In this document: one piece after another, positions 36,312 to 44,691 of the stretch
Position numbering within the stretch: position 1 is the first letter of the stretch
Layout of the letters: every line of letters starts with the position of its first letter
Assembly (NCBI GenBank): GCA_041661865.1
Contig: JBAZTO010000021.1
Coordinates: 1-62,954, forward strand
DNA from: JBAZTO01 sp041661865
GTDB taxonomy: Bacteria > Planctomycetota > Phycisphaerae > SM23-33
DNA: 62,954 bases
Direction: 5' to 3'
The notes under the pieces: model-generated
The model's input: the letters and a program-made list of their open reading frames with translations, nothing else
Told to the model about the DNA's origin: nothing
Database searches by the model: none
Position numbers and translations under genes: made by a program

Positions 36312-36644
36312 CTATGCCTGCCAGAAGGTATCGACTACGCCTATGTGGCCGTCGTCAATCGCGCGGGCATAGGCCCAGCGCAGGACCAGCGCCTGCATGA
36401 AGCCGGGCATCGGCAGCTTCCAGTCGTTGAGCGCCAGGCGAAACACCGCGCAGCCGTGGAGCAGCAGGCCATCGGTCGGCCCGCTCCTGTCGTTCGCCCG
36501 GCCGAGCGGGCCCCGGATGCCAAGCAGCCGGCAGGTCTGGGCATCCGACATCCCGGAGACCAAGAGCAGCGCCTTGTACTTGGGGATGAACTCCGGCCAC
36601 TTGACGCTGCGTCTTCGGAGGTTGATAGGTTTCTTCTTCGGCAT
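36312..36644 (-). CDS. small basic hypothetical protein
   Basis: 110 residues with a very basic N-terminus (MPKKKPINLRRRSVKW) and a mostly helical remainder. Only a weak ribosome-binding site (AGCAGG) is visible. It lies 15 bases before the fibre gene and is divergent from the PP-loop gene. It could be an assembly factor for the fibre (inference). Confidence 0.6.
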   Translation of the reverse strand: MPKKKPINLRRRSVKWPEFIPKYKALLLVSGMSDAQTCRLLGIRGPLGRANDRSGPTDGLLLHGCAVFRLALNDWKLPMPGFMQALVLRWAYARAIDDGHIGVVDTFWQA

Positions 36645-36657
36645 GGCTGGGCCTGCT

Positions 36658-36706
36658 GGTTGACTTTCTACTTGACACCGCTGTCAACTCTGGGCTATCG
36701 GTCAAC
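36658..36706. promoter_or_regulatory. divergent promoter/operator with GTTGAC/GTCAAC half-sites
   Basis: The 63-base gap between divergent genes holds GTTGAC (36658), TTGACA (36672-36677), TGTCAA (36682-36687) and GTCAAC (36701-36706). TTGACA-CCGC-TGTCAA is a perfect inverted repeat on the -35; a -10 candidate is CTATCG/TATCGG at 36695-36701. A repressor or activator site overlapping the promoter is likely. Confidence 0.5.
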
Positions 36707-36707
36707 C

Positions 36708-37706
36708 ATGTCAACAGCGAAGCAGCCAGCCCGCCATTCCTCCGAAGTCCTGCGCCAGTACCAGAGCCTTCCGCTGACAGCCAAGGTCAAGATGGCGCAG
36801 GACCGAATCCGCGGCTGGTATGAGCGATGGGACGGGCAGGTATACGCAGCATTCTCAGGGGGCAAAGACAGCACCGTTCTGCTCCATCTGGTTCGCAGCA
36901 TGTACCCCGAAGTACCTGCGGTCTTTCATAACACGGGTCTGGAATTTCCAGAACTATGTAGTTTCGTGAAGCTATTCGACAACGTCGTGTGGTCGAGACC
37001 CGAGAAAACCTTTCGGCGGGTTATCGAGGAAGACGGCTATCCCATCGTGTCGAAGCGCATAGCTGACGAGATTAGCAAGATCCGCAGGCTCGGGCCCGAA
37101 TCGAAGACGGGCCGCTATCACCTGACGGGCTACACGTCTGCCGGGAAGTTTCAGGAGATGGCAATCCTGCCGCAGAAATGGCAGAAGCTACTCGACGCCC
37201 CCTTTCTCATTTCGCCCAAGTGCTGCGACCGCTTGAAGAAAGCGCCGAGTCATGCCTACGAGCAGCATTCGAGCCGCAAAGCGTACACTGGCGAGATGGC
37301 AGAAGACTCGACCCAGCGGAAAGCGGTATGGCAGCAGTACGGGTGCAACCAGATCGGCGGGCACAGCGTATCGCGCCCGATGTCTGCATGGCTTGAAACC
37401 GACGTTTGGGAGTACATTCGCGCCCATGGACTGCCCGTTGCCAGCGTTTACGACATGGGCTACCGGCGAACGGGTTGCATGTTCTGCATGTTCGGTGTTC
37501 ACCTTGAACAATACCCAAACCGTTTCCAGCTCATGGCATCGACACACCCCAAGCAATGGGCCTACTGCATGAAACCCTGGGAAGCCGGAGGCCTCGGTCT
37601 TCGCCGCGTCCTCGACTACATCGGAGTGAGCCCCGACCCGATACCTGAAACTCGCCCGGTTCGTTATGCCATTGATGGATTGACCGGGCGCCGGGTCATC
37701 CTGTGA
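36708..37706 (+). CDS. PAPS-reductase-like PP-loop ATPase
   Basis: 332 residues from ATG 36708; the longer upstream frame is antisense shadow of the fibre gene. SGGKDST (50-56) is the PP-loop that binds and cleaves ATP to AMP and PPi. A CC pair (SPKCCDRLKK) and a TGCMFCMFG cluster could hold a metal or mediate sulphur transfer. Relatives include CysH and DndC. No other phosphorothioation genes are visible, so nucleic-acid thiolation or altered sulphur metabolism is only a suggestion. Such proteins recur in phages with unproven roles. Confidence 0.88.
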   Translation: MSTAKQPARHSSEVLRQYQSLPLTAKVKMAQDRIRGWYERWDGQVYAAFSGGKDSTVLLHLVRSMYPEVPAVFHNTGLEFPELCSFVKLFDNVVWSRPEKTFRRVIEEDGYPIVSKRIADEISKIRRLGPESKTGRYHLTGYTSAGKFQEMAILPQKWQKLLDAPFLISPKCCDRLKKAPSHAYEQHSSRKAYTGEMAEDSTQRKAVWQQYGCNQIGGHSVSRPMSAWLETDVWEYIRAHGLPVASVYDMGYRRTGCMFCMFGVHLEQYPNRFQLMASTHPKQWAYCMKPWEAGGLGLRRVLDYIGVSPDPIPETRPVRYAIDGLTGRRVIL

Positions 37707-37707
37707 C

Positions 37708-37977
37708 ATGGACGCCGCCCATCTCCGGCTTCGCCTTCAATACTGTACTCCGCTTCTCTCTTCTCAACAGCGGGCCATGGTCCGCGAGGAACTACGATGG
37801 CTACTCACCAAGGGGGCAGACCCCCAGGACCTGGACGCCCGCTGGCCCGAGATCCTCGCACGAGTCCTTTCAAGACCCGCTATCCAAGGAAAACAGGTAA
37901 GCCTGTACCCAAGGCGAAACGTACCCTGGTCGGCTGGGGCTATGCCCTCGCCACCTGGCGCTACGAACTCGGGCTGA
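37708..37977 (+). CDS. small protein overlapping the XRE gene
   Basis: 89 residues, starting two bases after the PP-loop stop. Residues 1-63 look protein-like and helical (SQQRAMVREELRWLLTKGAD), but the last ~25 look like shadow. It overlaps the XRE frame by 181 bases. It may be the true N-terminal part of the XRE protein separated by a frameshift, or a separate gene. Confidence 0.45.
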   Translation: MDAAHLRLRLQYCTPLLSSQQRAMVREELRWLLTKGADPQDLDARWPEILARVLSRPAIQGKQVSLYPRRNVPWSAGAMPSPPGATNSG

Positions 37978-38195
37978 CGCAGGACGTCTTGTCACAGCAG
38001 TGCGGCATGCCGAAGGAGAGCCTCTGCTTCTACGAGACGGAGCGGCGCCGGCCCTCGTACGACCGGGCGCATGCCATCTGCCAAGCCCTCAACCGGCTCG
38101 GCTCGCTGCCTGCGCTGTATGAGGCTGTGAAGGGCAGACCCGAAGACCTGCTGGAGATCCTCCAGGTCGAGGAAGTAGTGAGGCGCAGGCGATGA
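37797..38195 (+). CDS. XRE-family transcription regulator
   Basis: 132 residues from ATG 37797. Residues ~50-105 form a lambda-repressor-like HTH (RYELGLTQDVLSQQCGM then FYETERRRPSYDRAHAIC). The first ~35 residues (THQGGRPPGPGRPLARDP) look like the wrong frame, so the real start may lie later or the domain may be reached by a frameshift from the overlapping frame. The stop overlaps the next ATG. A local regulator of the accessory block is likely. Confidence 0.7.
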   Translation: MATHQGGRPPGPGRPLARDPRTSPFKTRYPRKTGKPVPKAKRTLVGWGYALATWRYELGLTQDVLSQQCGMPKESLCFYETERRRPSYDRAHAICQALNRLGSLPALYEAVKGRPEDLLEILQVEEVVRRRR

Positions 38196-39361
38196 GCCCG
38201 ACCCGCCCCCCGAACTACAAGACCCGCAAGGCTGCGCTCCCCGATGCCCATGCCAAGTCCAGCAATGAGGCCCACCACGAATCCAAGGGGGCTGACCCTC
38301 GGTACGAGAAGCAGCGCGCAGCCAAGGCTGCCCTCGAGACAGCCCCTCCCCTGGATGCGAACAGCCTGCCCCTGGTCGAGGCGAGGAAGGTGGCCCGCCT
38401 CACTCGGCAACTGCACCAGCCGGGGGATGTGGTTGCTCACCTGTCCATGGCCGCGGGTATGAGTCACCCTGCGCGCATCGGCACCCGGCTCGGGTTCGTG
38501 TACTGGACCGACCCGAGTAACCCCGCCTTCCTCGCCCGTGCGAAGATCATCAGCGTGGGGGCCATGCGCATCGGCACCACCATCTACTGCCTGGGCATCG
38601 CCCCGCCCATGGTGGATGTATACCTCTGTCTGGACCGGAAGGTCTGGCGCTACCCGCAGGCCCGGCTATCTCGCGCGCCCAGCCCCGAGCTACGACAGTG
38701 GGCCAGGCACGACCAGCCGCGCGCAGTCGCGTATGCTGACGCCATCACCCGGGAGGTTGCCGCACAGATCACCCCGCTACCCGAGCGGGATCTCTGGGAG
38801 CAGGCCACCCGCCAGTACTCGATGCTCGTCCGGGCCGCAGTGCAAGACCGGGTGCATGACGCTGCGCAATCTGGCTACATTCGCACCCCCGCCATGTTCG
38901 CGGCTTCCGTGTCGAAGCACTGGAATGCCCGGTCGCTGCTCGCCCCCCGCTACCCGACCATCCAACACGCGTTGTATGTGGCCCTCGTCCTCGGGCTACC
39001 CGCCCCTCGTGCCGGTGGCCTGGTATCCCTCGCCTGCCTCCTCGAGTACGGCGTGCCCTTAATACCTGCGTCCGAAGCAGCGCGCATAGCGGGACACGCT
39101 GCCGGGCTACTGGCCAGGCTCGTGCCGAGCTGGTGGTCGGAGAGTTATCTGCATGACTGGCATGCGACGGGTACGCTCGAAGACGTGCTCGCTGCGCAGA
39201 TGCAGCGGGCACTGCGCATAGCGTATACGCGCGGGACGCAGGTGCGGAGCGAACCCGCGCCCGATGTTGAGCCCGCCGATGAGGGTGAGGCCTGGGTTGA
39301 CAACGCACGAGACGCGTGCGACACGATCCCCGCGCGTTCTTGCGATGACAGTGAAGAGTAG
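38192..39361 (+). CDS. hypothetical protein
   Basis: 389 residues; ATGA overlap with the XRE gene. The first ~60 residues are charged and probably disordered, the middle is mixed alpha/beta, the end acidic. No recognised domain. A good terminator follows at 39364-39394, so this gene closes the unit begun at the PP-loop gene. Confidence 0.75.
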   Translation: MSPTRPPNYKTRKAALPDAHAKSSNEAHHESKGADPRYEKQRAAKAALETAPPLDANSLPLVEARKVARLTRQLHQPGDVVAHLSMAAGMSHPARIGTRLGFVYWTDPSNPAFLARAKIISVGAMRIGTTIYCLGIAPPMVDVYLCLDRKVWRYPQARLSRAPSPELRQWARHDQPRAVAYADAITREVAAQITPLPERDLWEQATRQYSMLVRAAVQDRVHDAAQSGYIRTPAMFAASVSKHWNARSLLAPRYPTIQHALYVALVLGLPAPRAGGLVSLACLLEYGVPLIPASEAARIAGHAAGLLARLVPSWWSESYLHDWHATGTLEDVLAAQMQRALRIAYTRGTQVRSEPAPDVEPADEGEAWVDNARDACDTIPARSCDDSEE

Positions 39362-39363
39362 CC

Positions 39364-39394
39364 GGCTGGAATTCTGCCGGCCAGCCAGCTTTTT
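39364..39394 (+). terminator. rho-independent terminator
   Basis: GGCTGG (39364-39369) pairs with CCAGCC (39381-39386), followed by AGCTTTTT. It directly follows the 389-residue gene. Confidence 0.7.
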
Positions 39395-39471
39395 CAACCC
39401 TTCCGACCTGGCAGGCTGAAAAAAGTTAGCCGCTTTCAAGCTGGCTTTCTGGCTGGTTTCAAAGTTTCTGC

Positions 39472-39500
39472 TTGTCAATGCTATAGTGGTTGACTAACTT
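39472..39500 (+). promoter_or_regulatory. promoter-like element before the accessory block
   Basis: TTGTCA (39472-39477), 17 bases, TAACTT (39495-39500). The upstream context TTTCTGCTTG is shared with the promoter at 44692. The leader that follows can fold GCCGGT with ACCGGC and contains CCAACC runs. Confidence 0.45.
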
Positions 39501-39603
39501 TCGATTGCCGGTCCAGAAACCAACCGGCTAACCTGCCATATCGGCAGGCAATACCAACCACGTGGCATGCTACACGATGCGTGTCACGAGAGGAGCGAGC
39601 GTC

Positions 39604-40332
39604 ATGGGAGACATCAAGTGTGCAGTATGCGGCGAGCCGTGGGACGCGTACGGTCTGCGACACGGAGACGTGGCTGGCTGGGAAGCCAAGCTGATTCGCG
39701 AGGGCAAGGGTTGCCCGCGATGCGAGGGCGTGAGGCCCGAAGGCATGGACCTCGATGCTCTCGCGAAGCAGCGATGTGTTTCGCTGCTCGACGGCTCGGA
39801 CGAGGACCCGATCTCGTGGAACGCGGACATCGACACCTTGATCTGCGGTCCGGTCACGAACGAGTACATCCGCCCAGAGGATCCCGTACTGTGGGAATGC
39901 GCCGGGTGCCATGTGCAGGTAACGCTGGACCTGGACTACGAGTACGAGATCAACGAACCCGACCACGAGCCCGTGCTCCGTTATGCCAACGGGGACAAGG
40001 TCCACCACGCCATGGGCTGTGGGCCCTTCGCGTACGACGAGCGGGTCAGCGGCGCCGACGCTCCCGCGACTGCGCCCCACACGATCAGCGGGCAGCCCTA
40101 CTGCCCCGGCTGCGCATGCCATTGCCACTCGTGCAACGAGTCCGTGTTCTGCCGTGAGGAAGTCGAGAGCGACGAGCCCGGCGCCTCGTTCGTGAGCGAG
40201 CGAGACTTCGCGTCTACGCTCTGCCGCTCGTGCTTCGACGAGCAGCACGACGAGGATGAGCGCTACTTCGAGGAAGTGCGAGAGCGTCTCGCAAAGCAGC
40301 GTGCCGAGGAAGCAGAAGAAGCAGATGCGTAG
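39604..40332 (+). CDS. Cys-rich zinc-binding protein
   Basis: 242 residues from ATG 39604, behind GAGGAGCGAGCGTC. CxxC pairs occur near residues 6-9 (CAVC), ~37-40 (CPRC), ~100-103 (CAGC), ~160-168 (CPGCACHCHSC) and ~210 (CRSC), so several zinc ribbons are likely. The C-terminus is a charged helix. First gene of the accessory block behind its own promoter. Function unknown; nucleic-acid binding is plausible. Confidence 0.75.
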   Translation: MGDIKCAVCGEPWDAYGLRHGDVAGWEAKLIREGKGCPRCEGVRPEGMDLDALAKQRCVSLLDGSDEDPISWNADIDTLICGPVTNEYIRPEDPVLWECAGCHVQVTLDLDYEYEINEPDHEPVLRYANGDKVHHAMGCGPFAYDERVSGADAPATAPHTISGQPYCPGCACHCHSCNESVFCREEVESDEPGASFVSERDFASTLCRSCFDEQHDEDERYFEEVRERLAKQRAEEAEEADA

Positions 40333-40343
40333 CTCTTGACGTT

Positions 40344-40372
40344 CGTGCCGCGAGCATTCCGCTCGTAGCACG
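40344..40372 (+). other. intergenic stem-loop before the ComM-like gene
   Basis: CGTGC/GCACG encloses CGAGC/GCTCG. Two further short hairpins follow before the ATG at 40437 (GATGCG/CGCATC and GGAGC/GCTCC), and ACCAACC abuts the start codon. The gap looks like a structured leader. Confidence 0.4.
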
Positions 40373-40436
40373 AGCGATGCGAACTACCTCGCATCACACA
40401 CGGAGCAGCGCTCCATCACGAGGCACGAGACCAACC

Positions 40437-41972
40437 ATGACCATCGCAACCATCCAGTCCTTCACCCTGTCCGGCGTCGATGCCGTACCCGTACGTGTCG
40501 AAGTCGATACCCTCCGTCGCCTGCCCGCCATCCAGATCGTGGGCATGGCAGCATCCTCCGTACGTGAGGCAGCAGAGCGCGTCCGCAGCGCCGTCGCAGC
40601 GTCGGGCTACGAATGGCCTCGCCTCCGTGTCATCGTGAACCTGTCGCCCGCTGACCTGCGCAAGGACGGGCCTGCTCTCGACCTGCCCATCGCAATGGGC
40701 GTACTCGCTACCATGGACGAGAGCTTCGCTGCCATGACCACGGGCTACGCGTTCGCCGGGGAGCTGGCCCTCGATGGCACGCTTCGTCCCATCCGTGGAT
40801 GCCTCGCCATGTACGAAGCCGCAGTCGCCGCGGAATGCAAGGGCATCGTGCTTCCCGAACAGAACGCGATGTGGCTGGCAGGTACCATGAAGCACCACGC
40901 CATCCCAATCTTCGGCGCCCTGAATCTCACGGAAGTCATCGAGAAGATGAACCAGGGCTTCACGAACTACATGGTCCCGTGTCAGAGCGTGTCCCGCGAC
41001 GTGGCGCCCCCGCTCTTCGTGCTCGACATGTCCGAAGTCCACGGACAATACCTCGCGAGGCGGGCCCTCGAAATCGCAGCAGCGGGCGGGCACCACCTCA
41101 TGCTCATGGGCCCTCCGGGATGCAGCAAGACCATGCTGGCGAGCCGGCTGCCCACCATCCTTCCGACAATGACTGACTACGAAGCGCGATCCGTGGCGCG
41201 CGTTCACGACGCCGCCGGGCTGCTCGACACGCGGGGCTACCCCGCCGCGGGCGAAGCACGCCGTCCCTTCCGTGCCCCGCACTACAGCATCAGCGCAGCC
41301 GGCATGATGGGGGGCGCACTGCTCCGGCCTGGCGAGGTCAGCCTGGCGCACAACGGAGTCCTGTTCCTCGACGAGCTTCCCGAATTCCAGCGCATGACAC
41401 TGGAGCTGATCCGTGATCCCATGGAGACAGGTAAGGTCGTACTGTCCCGAGCATTGGGCATCGTGACTTTCCCGGCGCGCTTCCAACTGGTCGCGGCTGC
41501 CAACCCCTGCCCGTGTGGATTCCGGGGTCACGATCGCCGCCCGTGTGGATGCAGCGAGGAAGCAGTAGCCCGCTACCTGGACCGGATGTCCGGCCCGTTG
41601 CTCTCGCGGATGGACATGACCGTGGAACTCAAGCCCGTGAACGTGGACGACCTCACGAGCAACACACCCATGGAGAGCAGCGCCGCCATCCGCGCCCGTG
41701 TCGCCGCTGCTCGTCACAAGCAGGCCCGTCGTGGCCAGCTCAACGCGCAGCTCACGGGAGGGCAGGTTCGCGATGTCATAGCCCTGGGCGACGGCGCGCA
41801 ACGCATGCTCCGCTCCTACGTGTCCATGTTCGCGCTGTCCGGCGCCGCGCACACGAGGCTGTTGCGCGTGGCCCGCACCATCGCCGACCTCGACAACGAT
41901 TCCATCGTCCAGGTCACGCATCTGGCCGAGGCCATGCAGTACCGGATGTCCGATGCCGTGAAGGGGGAGTGA
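40437..41972 (+). CDS. ComM/YifB-like AAA+ Mg-chelatase family protein
   Basis: 511 residues, full family length. N-terminal ChlI-like domain (IQIVGMAASSVREAAERVR, NLSPADLRKDGPALDLPIA), AAA+ module with Walker A GPPGCSKT (225-232; Ser where Gly is usual) and Walker B LFLDE (309-313), then the family signature NPCPCG and SGPLLSRMD. Bacterial ComM is a hexameric branch-migration helicase that extends recombination tracts in natural transformation. Phage copies are unusual. It shares the block with a RadC-like gene. Only a weak ribosome-binding site is visible. Confidence 0.92.
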   Translation: MTIATIQSFTLSGVDAVPVRVEVDTLRRLPAIQIVGMAASSVREAAERVRSAVAASGYEWPRLRVIVNLSPADLRKDGPALDLPIAMGVLATMDESFAAMTTGYAFAGELALDGTLRPIRGCLAMYEAAVAAECKGIVLPEQNAMWLAGTMKHHAIPIFGALNLTEVIEKMNQGFTNYMVPCQSVSRDVAPPLFVLDMSEVHGQYLARRALEIAAAGGHHLMLMGPPGCSKTMLASRLPTILPTMTDYEARSVARVHDAAGLLDTRGYPAAGEARRPFRAPHYSISAAGMMGGALLRPGEVSLAHNGVLFLDELPEFQRMTLELIRDPMETGKVVLSRALGIVTFPARFQLVAAANPCPCGFRGHDRRPCGCSEEAVARYLDRMSGPLLSRMDMTVELKPVNVDDLTSNTPMESSAAIRARVAAARHKQARRGQLNAQLTGGQVRDVIALGDGAQRMLRSYVSMFALSGAAHTRLLRVARTIADLDNDSIVQVTHLAEAMQYRMSDAVKGE

Positions 41973-41973
41973 C

Positions 41974-42351
41974 ATGAGCATCCGCATCCGAATCTCCACG
42001 TTCGTGGATGACGCCGAAGGCAACAGGAAGCAGGCCTTCCGCACTGTCGATGCGTACCGGCGCTACGAATGGGAAGGCATTACCTTCTACCTGCATCACA
42101 CCGTCGCCCGCTTCGATCGCGACGACGTCCCCGTGTATACCCCGGGCTGGACAGTAACTCATGGACTGTCGGGTATGCAAGTCTGCGTAGACTCGACACA
42201 GAAGCACGGCGAAGGCAAGCACACGGCAACGGGCTACGGCACGTGGCACAAGGCGAAGCAGCTACTCGACAACGCGGGGAAAGCCAAGCTGCTTGATATT
42301 TGTGCTCGTCCCATTCGTGAGCAGGGGATCGCGAATCCCGAGCCCGAGTAG
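41974..42351 (+). CDS. hypothetical protein
   Basis: 125 residues, starting one base after the ComM-like stop, with AAGGGGGAG upstream. Alpha/beta with aromatic residues (YEWEGITFYLHHTVARFDRD). No recognised family. Cotranscription with the ComM-like gene is likely. Confidence 0.7.
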   Translation: MSIRIRISTFVDDAEGNRKQAFRTVDAYRRYEWEGITFYLHHTVARFDRDDVPVYTPGWTVTHGLSGMQVCVDSTQKHGEGKHTATGYGTWHKAKQLLDNAGKAKLLDICARPIREQGIANPEPE

Positions 42352-42451
42352 CAGGTAACAGGCAGGACAGGAGGCCCGGCTTCCTGCCTTGCATGATGCC
42401 CGATACCCGGACATCACAAGCACAAACACGCAATGCGTGGGAGGCACGGCA

Positions 42452-42754
42452 ATGGCACGACACAGAATGGAAGACGGTACGATCATCGACACGAATAACG
42501 CGAAAGCTGCATGGAAAGAGGCTACCGACTGGGATGGCAACAACCACGTGTCGCGCAACGCGGGGCGATTCAATCACCAGCGGCTCTACTGCTCGCGCAA
42601 GGGCCGCTACTACCTCGAATGCTGGAGCGGCTGGCAGGGCTCGATGCCCCACGCGGAATGGGTGAGCCCGCAGGAGGCAGCGCGATGGCTCCTCCTGAAT
42701 GACGAGGAGCTGCCCGAGGATCTCGCGGCTCTCGAAGAGCAGGTCAGCGAGTAG
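42452..42754 (+). CDS. small hypothetical protein
   Basis: 100 residues from ATG 42452 behind GTGGGAGGCACGGCA. Trp/Tyr-rich centre (YYLECWSGWQGSMPHAEW) followed by an acidic helix. A hairpin GGCAGGA/TCCTGCC (42361-42388) lies in the leader. Family unknown. Confidence 0.7.
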   Translation: MARHRMEDGTIIDTNNAKAAWKEATDWDGNNHVSRNAGRFNHQRLYCSRKGRYYLECWSGWQGSMPHAEWVSPQEAARWLLLNDEELPEDLAALEEQVSE

Positions 42755-42760
42755 CAACAC

Positions 42761-42792
42761 GAGACGACGAGGGGCTCGTCCCCTCGTGTCTC
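42761..42792 (+). other. strong hairpin after a small gene
   Basis: GAGAC-G-ACGAGGGG (42761-42774) pairs with CCCCTCGTGTCTC (42780-42792) with one bulged G. No T-tract, so RNA processing, stability or rho-independent pausing are all possible. Confidence 0.5.
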
Positions 42793-42882
42793 CACGACTG
42801 CGCCTCTGTACTCTCGGTTGGTTGGGGGCAGGGTCGCAGTCTTGGAGACGTGACGCATGACAGCAGCAAGGAGCACAACGAC

Positions 42883-43368
42883 ATGAAGATACCACCGAGA
42901 ATACTATACACGGTGAGCGACGACCCAGAATCTGCGGCTGATGGTGACTGGCACATCATGCGCGGCGAGGCACTGGCCGCGGCAGCCGCGTCGCACGGCG
43001 TAGTCACGAAATGGGTGTTCACCGAGGGCGAAACCAGTCCGGATGCGGACTTCCGTATTCCGGAGGAAGAGGTAGAAGCCCCGTCCTTCACGCCCGAGTC
43101 CATCGAATACGATCGCGAGCAGCGCTTCGCTGCCTACGAGTGCATGGCCCGTGACTACCTGGAGAATGAGGGATGCAGCTTGGCTGGCGTTCGCATCCAG
43201 GTATACGACCACGATGGCGTCCCCGGGATTATCGCGCGTGTCGAGTGCTTCAACCTACCCGAGGGACACGGAGACGAGCATGGCCAGTGTACCTTTGCCG
43301 TCGTGATGAACTGCGGGCATCCCGAGTTGGAGCCCATCGACAGCGAGTCCGACGACGCCGAGGAGTAG
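42883..43368 (+). CDS. acidic hypothetical protein
   Basis: 161 residues from ATG 42883 behind AAGGAGCACAACGAC; an in-frame ATG at 42850 is less supported. Strongly acidic at both ends, with a compact alpha/beta middle. No recognised domain. Confidence 0.7.
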   Translation: MKIPPRILYTVSDDPESAADGDWHIMRGEALAAAAASHGVVTKWVFTEGETSPDADFRIPEEEVEAPSFTPESIEYDREQRFAAYECMARDYLENEGCSLAGVRIQVYDHDGVPGIIARVECFNLPEGHGDEHGQCTFAVVMNCGHPELEPIDSESDDAEE

Positions 43369-43440
43369 CCTGCTTCTCTTCCTGCTCGCGAGACGCAAGC
43401 CTCGTGAGTAGCGAGAGCAGCAGGCTGCCGCTCACAACAG

Positions 43441-43451
43441 CCAACCAACCC
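43441..43451 (+). promoter_or_regulatory. CCAACCAACCC leader motif, copy 1
   Basis: The motif lies 13 bases before ATG 43465. Matching CAACCAACCC copies lie before the genes at 44829 and 45962. A hairpin with CCTGCT/AGCAGG arms precedes it. Confidence 0.45.
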
Positions 43452-43464
43452 ACGGAGTTTGCGC

Positions 43465-43734
43465 ATGCATAGCGTGAACGTAGTGATCTTGTTCGGCGTG
43501 CTGGTCAGCCTTGACCATCCACGCTTCGTCATCCGCACCACACATCCGGAGAAGCGCGACAACGACTGGCGCGAAGTCAGCATCGAGCACACGGTGCACA
43601 TCCCGAAGGACTGGCCCTCGCAGGTCATGACCATCGGCGAGGCCATCCTCGTGGAGGGCAAGCTCGTGGATGGCATCGTTCACGCTACCCGCGTGACACT
43701 GGACACGACCCTGCAACGGAGGCCCAGCGCATGA
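43465..43734 (+). CDS. small OB-fold-like protein (SSB/PriB-like)
   Basis: 89 residues from ATG 43465 behind CGGAGTTTGCGC. Its beta-strand pattern (VNVVILFGVLVS, RFVIRTTHP, VSIEHTVHIP, AILVEGKLVDGIVHATRVTL) fits an OB fold of SSB or PriB type. It is short and lacks an acidic SSB tail. Single-strand binding in replication or with the ComM-like helicase is a reasonable guess. The stop overlaps the next ATG. Confidence 0.65.
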   Translation: MHSVNVVILFGVLVSLDHPRFVIRTTHPEKRDNDWREVSIEHTVHIPKDWPSQVMTIGEAILVEGKLVDGIVHATRVTLDTTLQRRPSA

Positions 43735-44405
43735 CAACGAAGCCCTGTCTCATCTGGATTGCCCGCTCCCGCAACGACACGACGGGCGACATCCCCACGG
43801 CATGGGTGGGCCCGACCGTAGCTGCTGCGCGTGCCTCGTGTGCTGCCTCTGGTTGCCCGCACTACCCGCCCCGCCATGACGCATCGACCCCGGTACGCTG
43901 CTACGCATGGCATGGCTGCCCGGCTGGCGCCTTCCTGTCCATCATCCGGTCTCACGAGCGTGAGCCCATGACTCTGGAGCGTGCCATTGCCCGGTCATCC
44001 AGGGCAGCGCGCTTCGCCCGCATCACAGCGATCGGCGACCCGTCGGCTATCGGCAGCATCGAGGCCGCGCATACACGTAGTCTGCTCGCGGACGCGGGCT
44101 TGACGCCCATTGGCTACATCGCAGGATGGCGACTCGCTCCATGGTGGGCACCGCTCCTCCGGGCGTCCTGCTTCTCGGATGCTGACGAGCAGGAAGCACG
44201 AGCAGCAGGCTGGCTGTGCGTGCGTATCGGGCCCGCGAATCTCGCGACGCACAACCCGCATCAGCGCTTCGTGTGTCCGCACAAGATGGGCGAGAAAGTG
44301 CGGTGCGCAACGTGCGGATTGTGCGCCGTGCATCACGCGAATCCCGAGACCATATGGTTCCCGCATCACGGGAGCAGTAGCTTAGCCGAACGGAGGCAGG
44401 CATGA
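43731..44405 (+). CDS. hypothetical protein with C-terminal zinc motif
   Basis: 224 residues, ATGA overlap. Central alpha/beta region (ARFARITAIGDPSAIG; WRLAPWWAPLLRASCFSDA) and a C-terminal CxxC pair with His (CATCGLC, HH). No name for the family comes to mind. It is coupled to the OB-fold-like gene and the following small gene. Confidence 0.7.
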   Translation: MTTKPCLIWIARSRNDTTGDIPTAWVGPTVAAARASCAASGCPHYPPRHDASTPVRCYAWHGCPAGAFLSIIRSHEREPMTLERAIARSSRAARFARITAIGDPSAIGSIEAAHTRSLLADAGLTPIGYIAGWRLAPWWAPLLRASCFSDADEQEARAAGWLCVRIGPANLATHNPHQRFVCPHKMGEKVRCATCGLCAVHHANPETIWFPHHGSSSLAERRQA

Positions 44406-44635
44406 AGCGGGGTAACTACCTCACAAATCCCATCTCTATCGGACAAGACAACGATGGAAGACACGTTGCAATGGCGGACACGCGTGAAGACGAAGCGCGC
44501 CTCGATGAGCTTGCGCGTGCACTCGGTGTGCCTGTATCCGCGCCCCGTGCGGGCAGCCGGTACGTGATCGTACCCGATGAACGCCTGTCGATTGCGCGGG
44601 CCTGTATCCGCAGCTTTCCACTGGTCCATCGATAG
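44402..44635 (+). CDS. small hypothetical protein
   Basis: 77 residues, ATGA overlap with the preceding gene and GGAGG upstream. Charged helical N-terminal half, beta segment near the end (SRYVIVPDERL). The stop abuts a perfect palindrome CTACCT-GGC-AGGTAG (44636-44650). Confidence 0.65.
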   Translation: MKRGNYLTNPISIGQDNDGRHVAMADTREDEARLDELARALGVPVSAPRAGSRYVIVPDERLSIARACIRSFPLVHR

Positions 44636-44681
44636 CTACCTGGCAGGTAGAACCTTGAAAGCCAGGTTAACCCTGGCTTTT
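44636..44681 (+). terminator. palindrome and rho-independent terminator
   Basis: CTACCT-GGC-AGGTAG (44636-44650) is followed by GCCAGG (44661-44666), a TTAAC loop, CCTGGC (44672-44677) and TTTT. This ends the transcript before a new promoter at 44692. Confidence 0.7.
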
Positions 44682-44691
44682 AGGTTTCTGC

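Noticed and set aside
40416..42044. 542-residue minus-strand frame opposite the ComM-like gene
   Set aside because: The plus strand encodes a full-length family protein; the minus frame has no motif.
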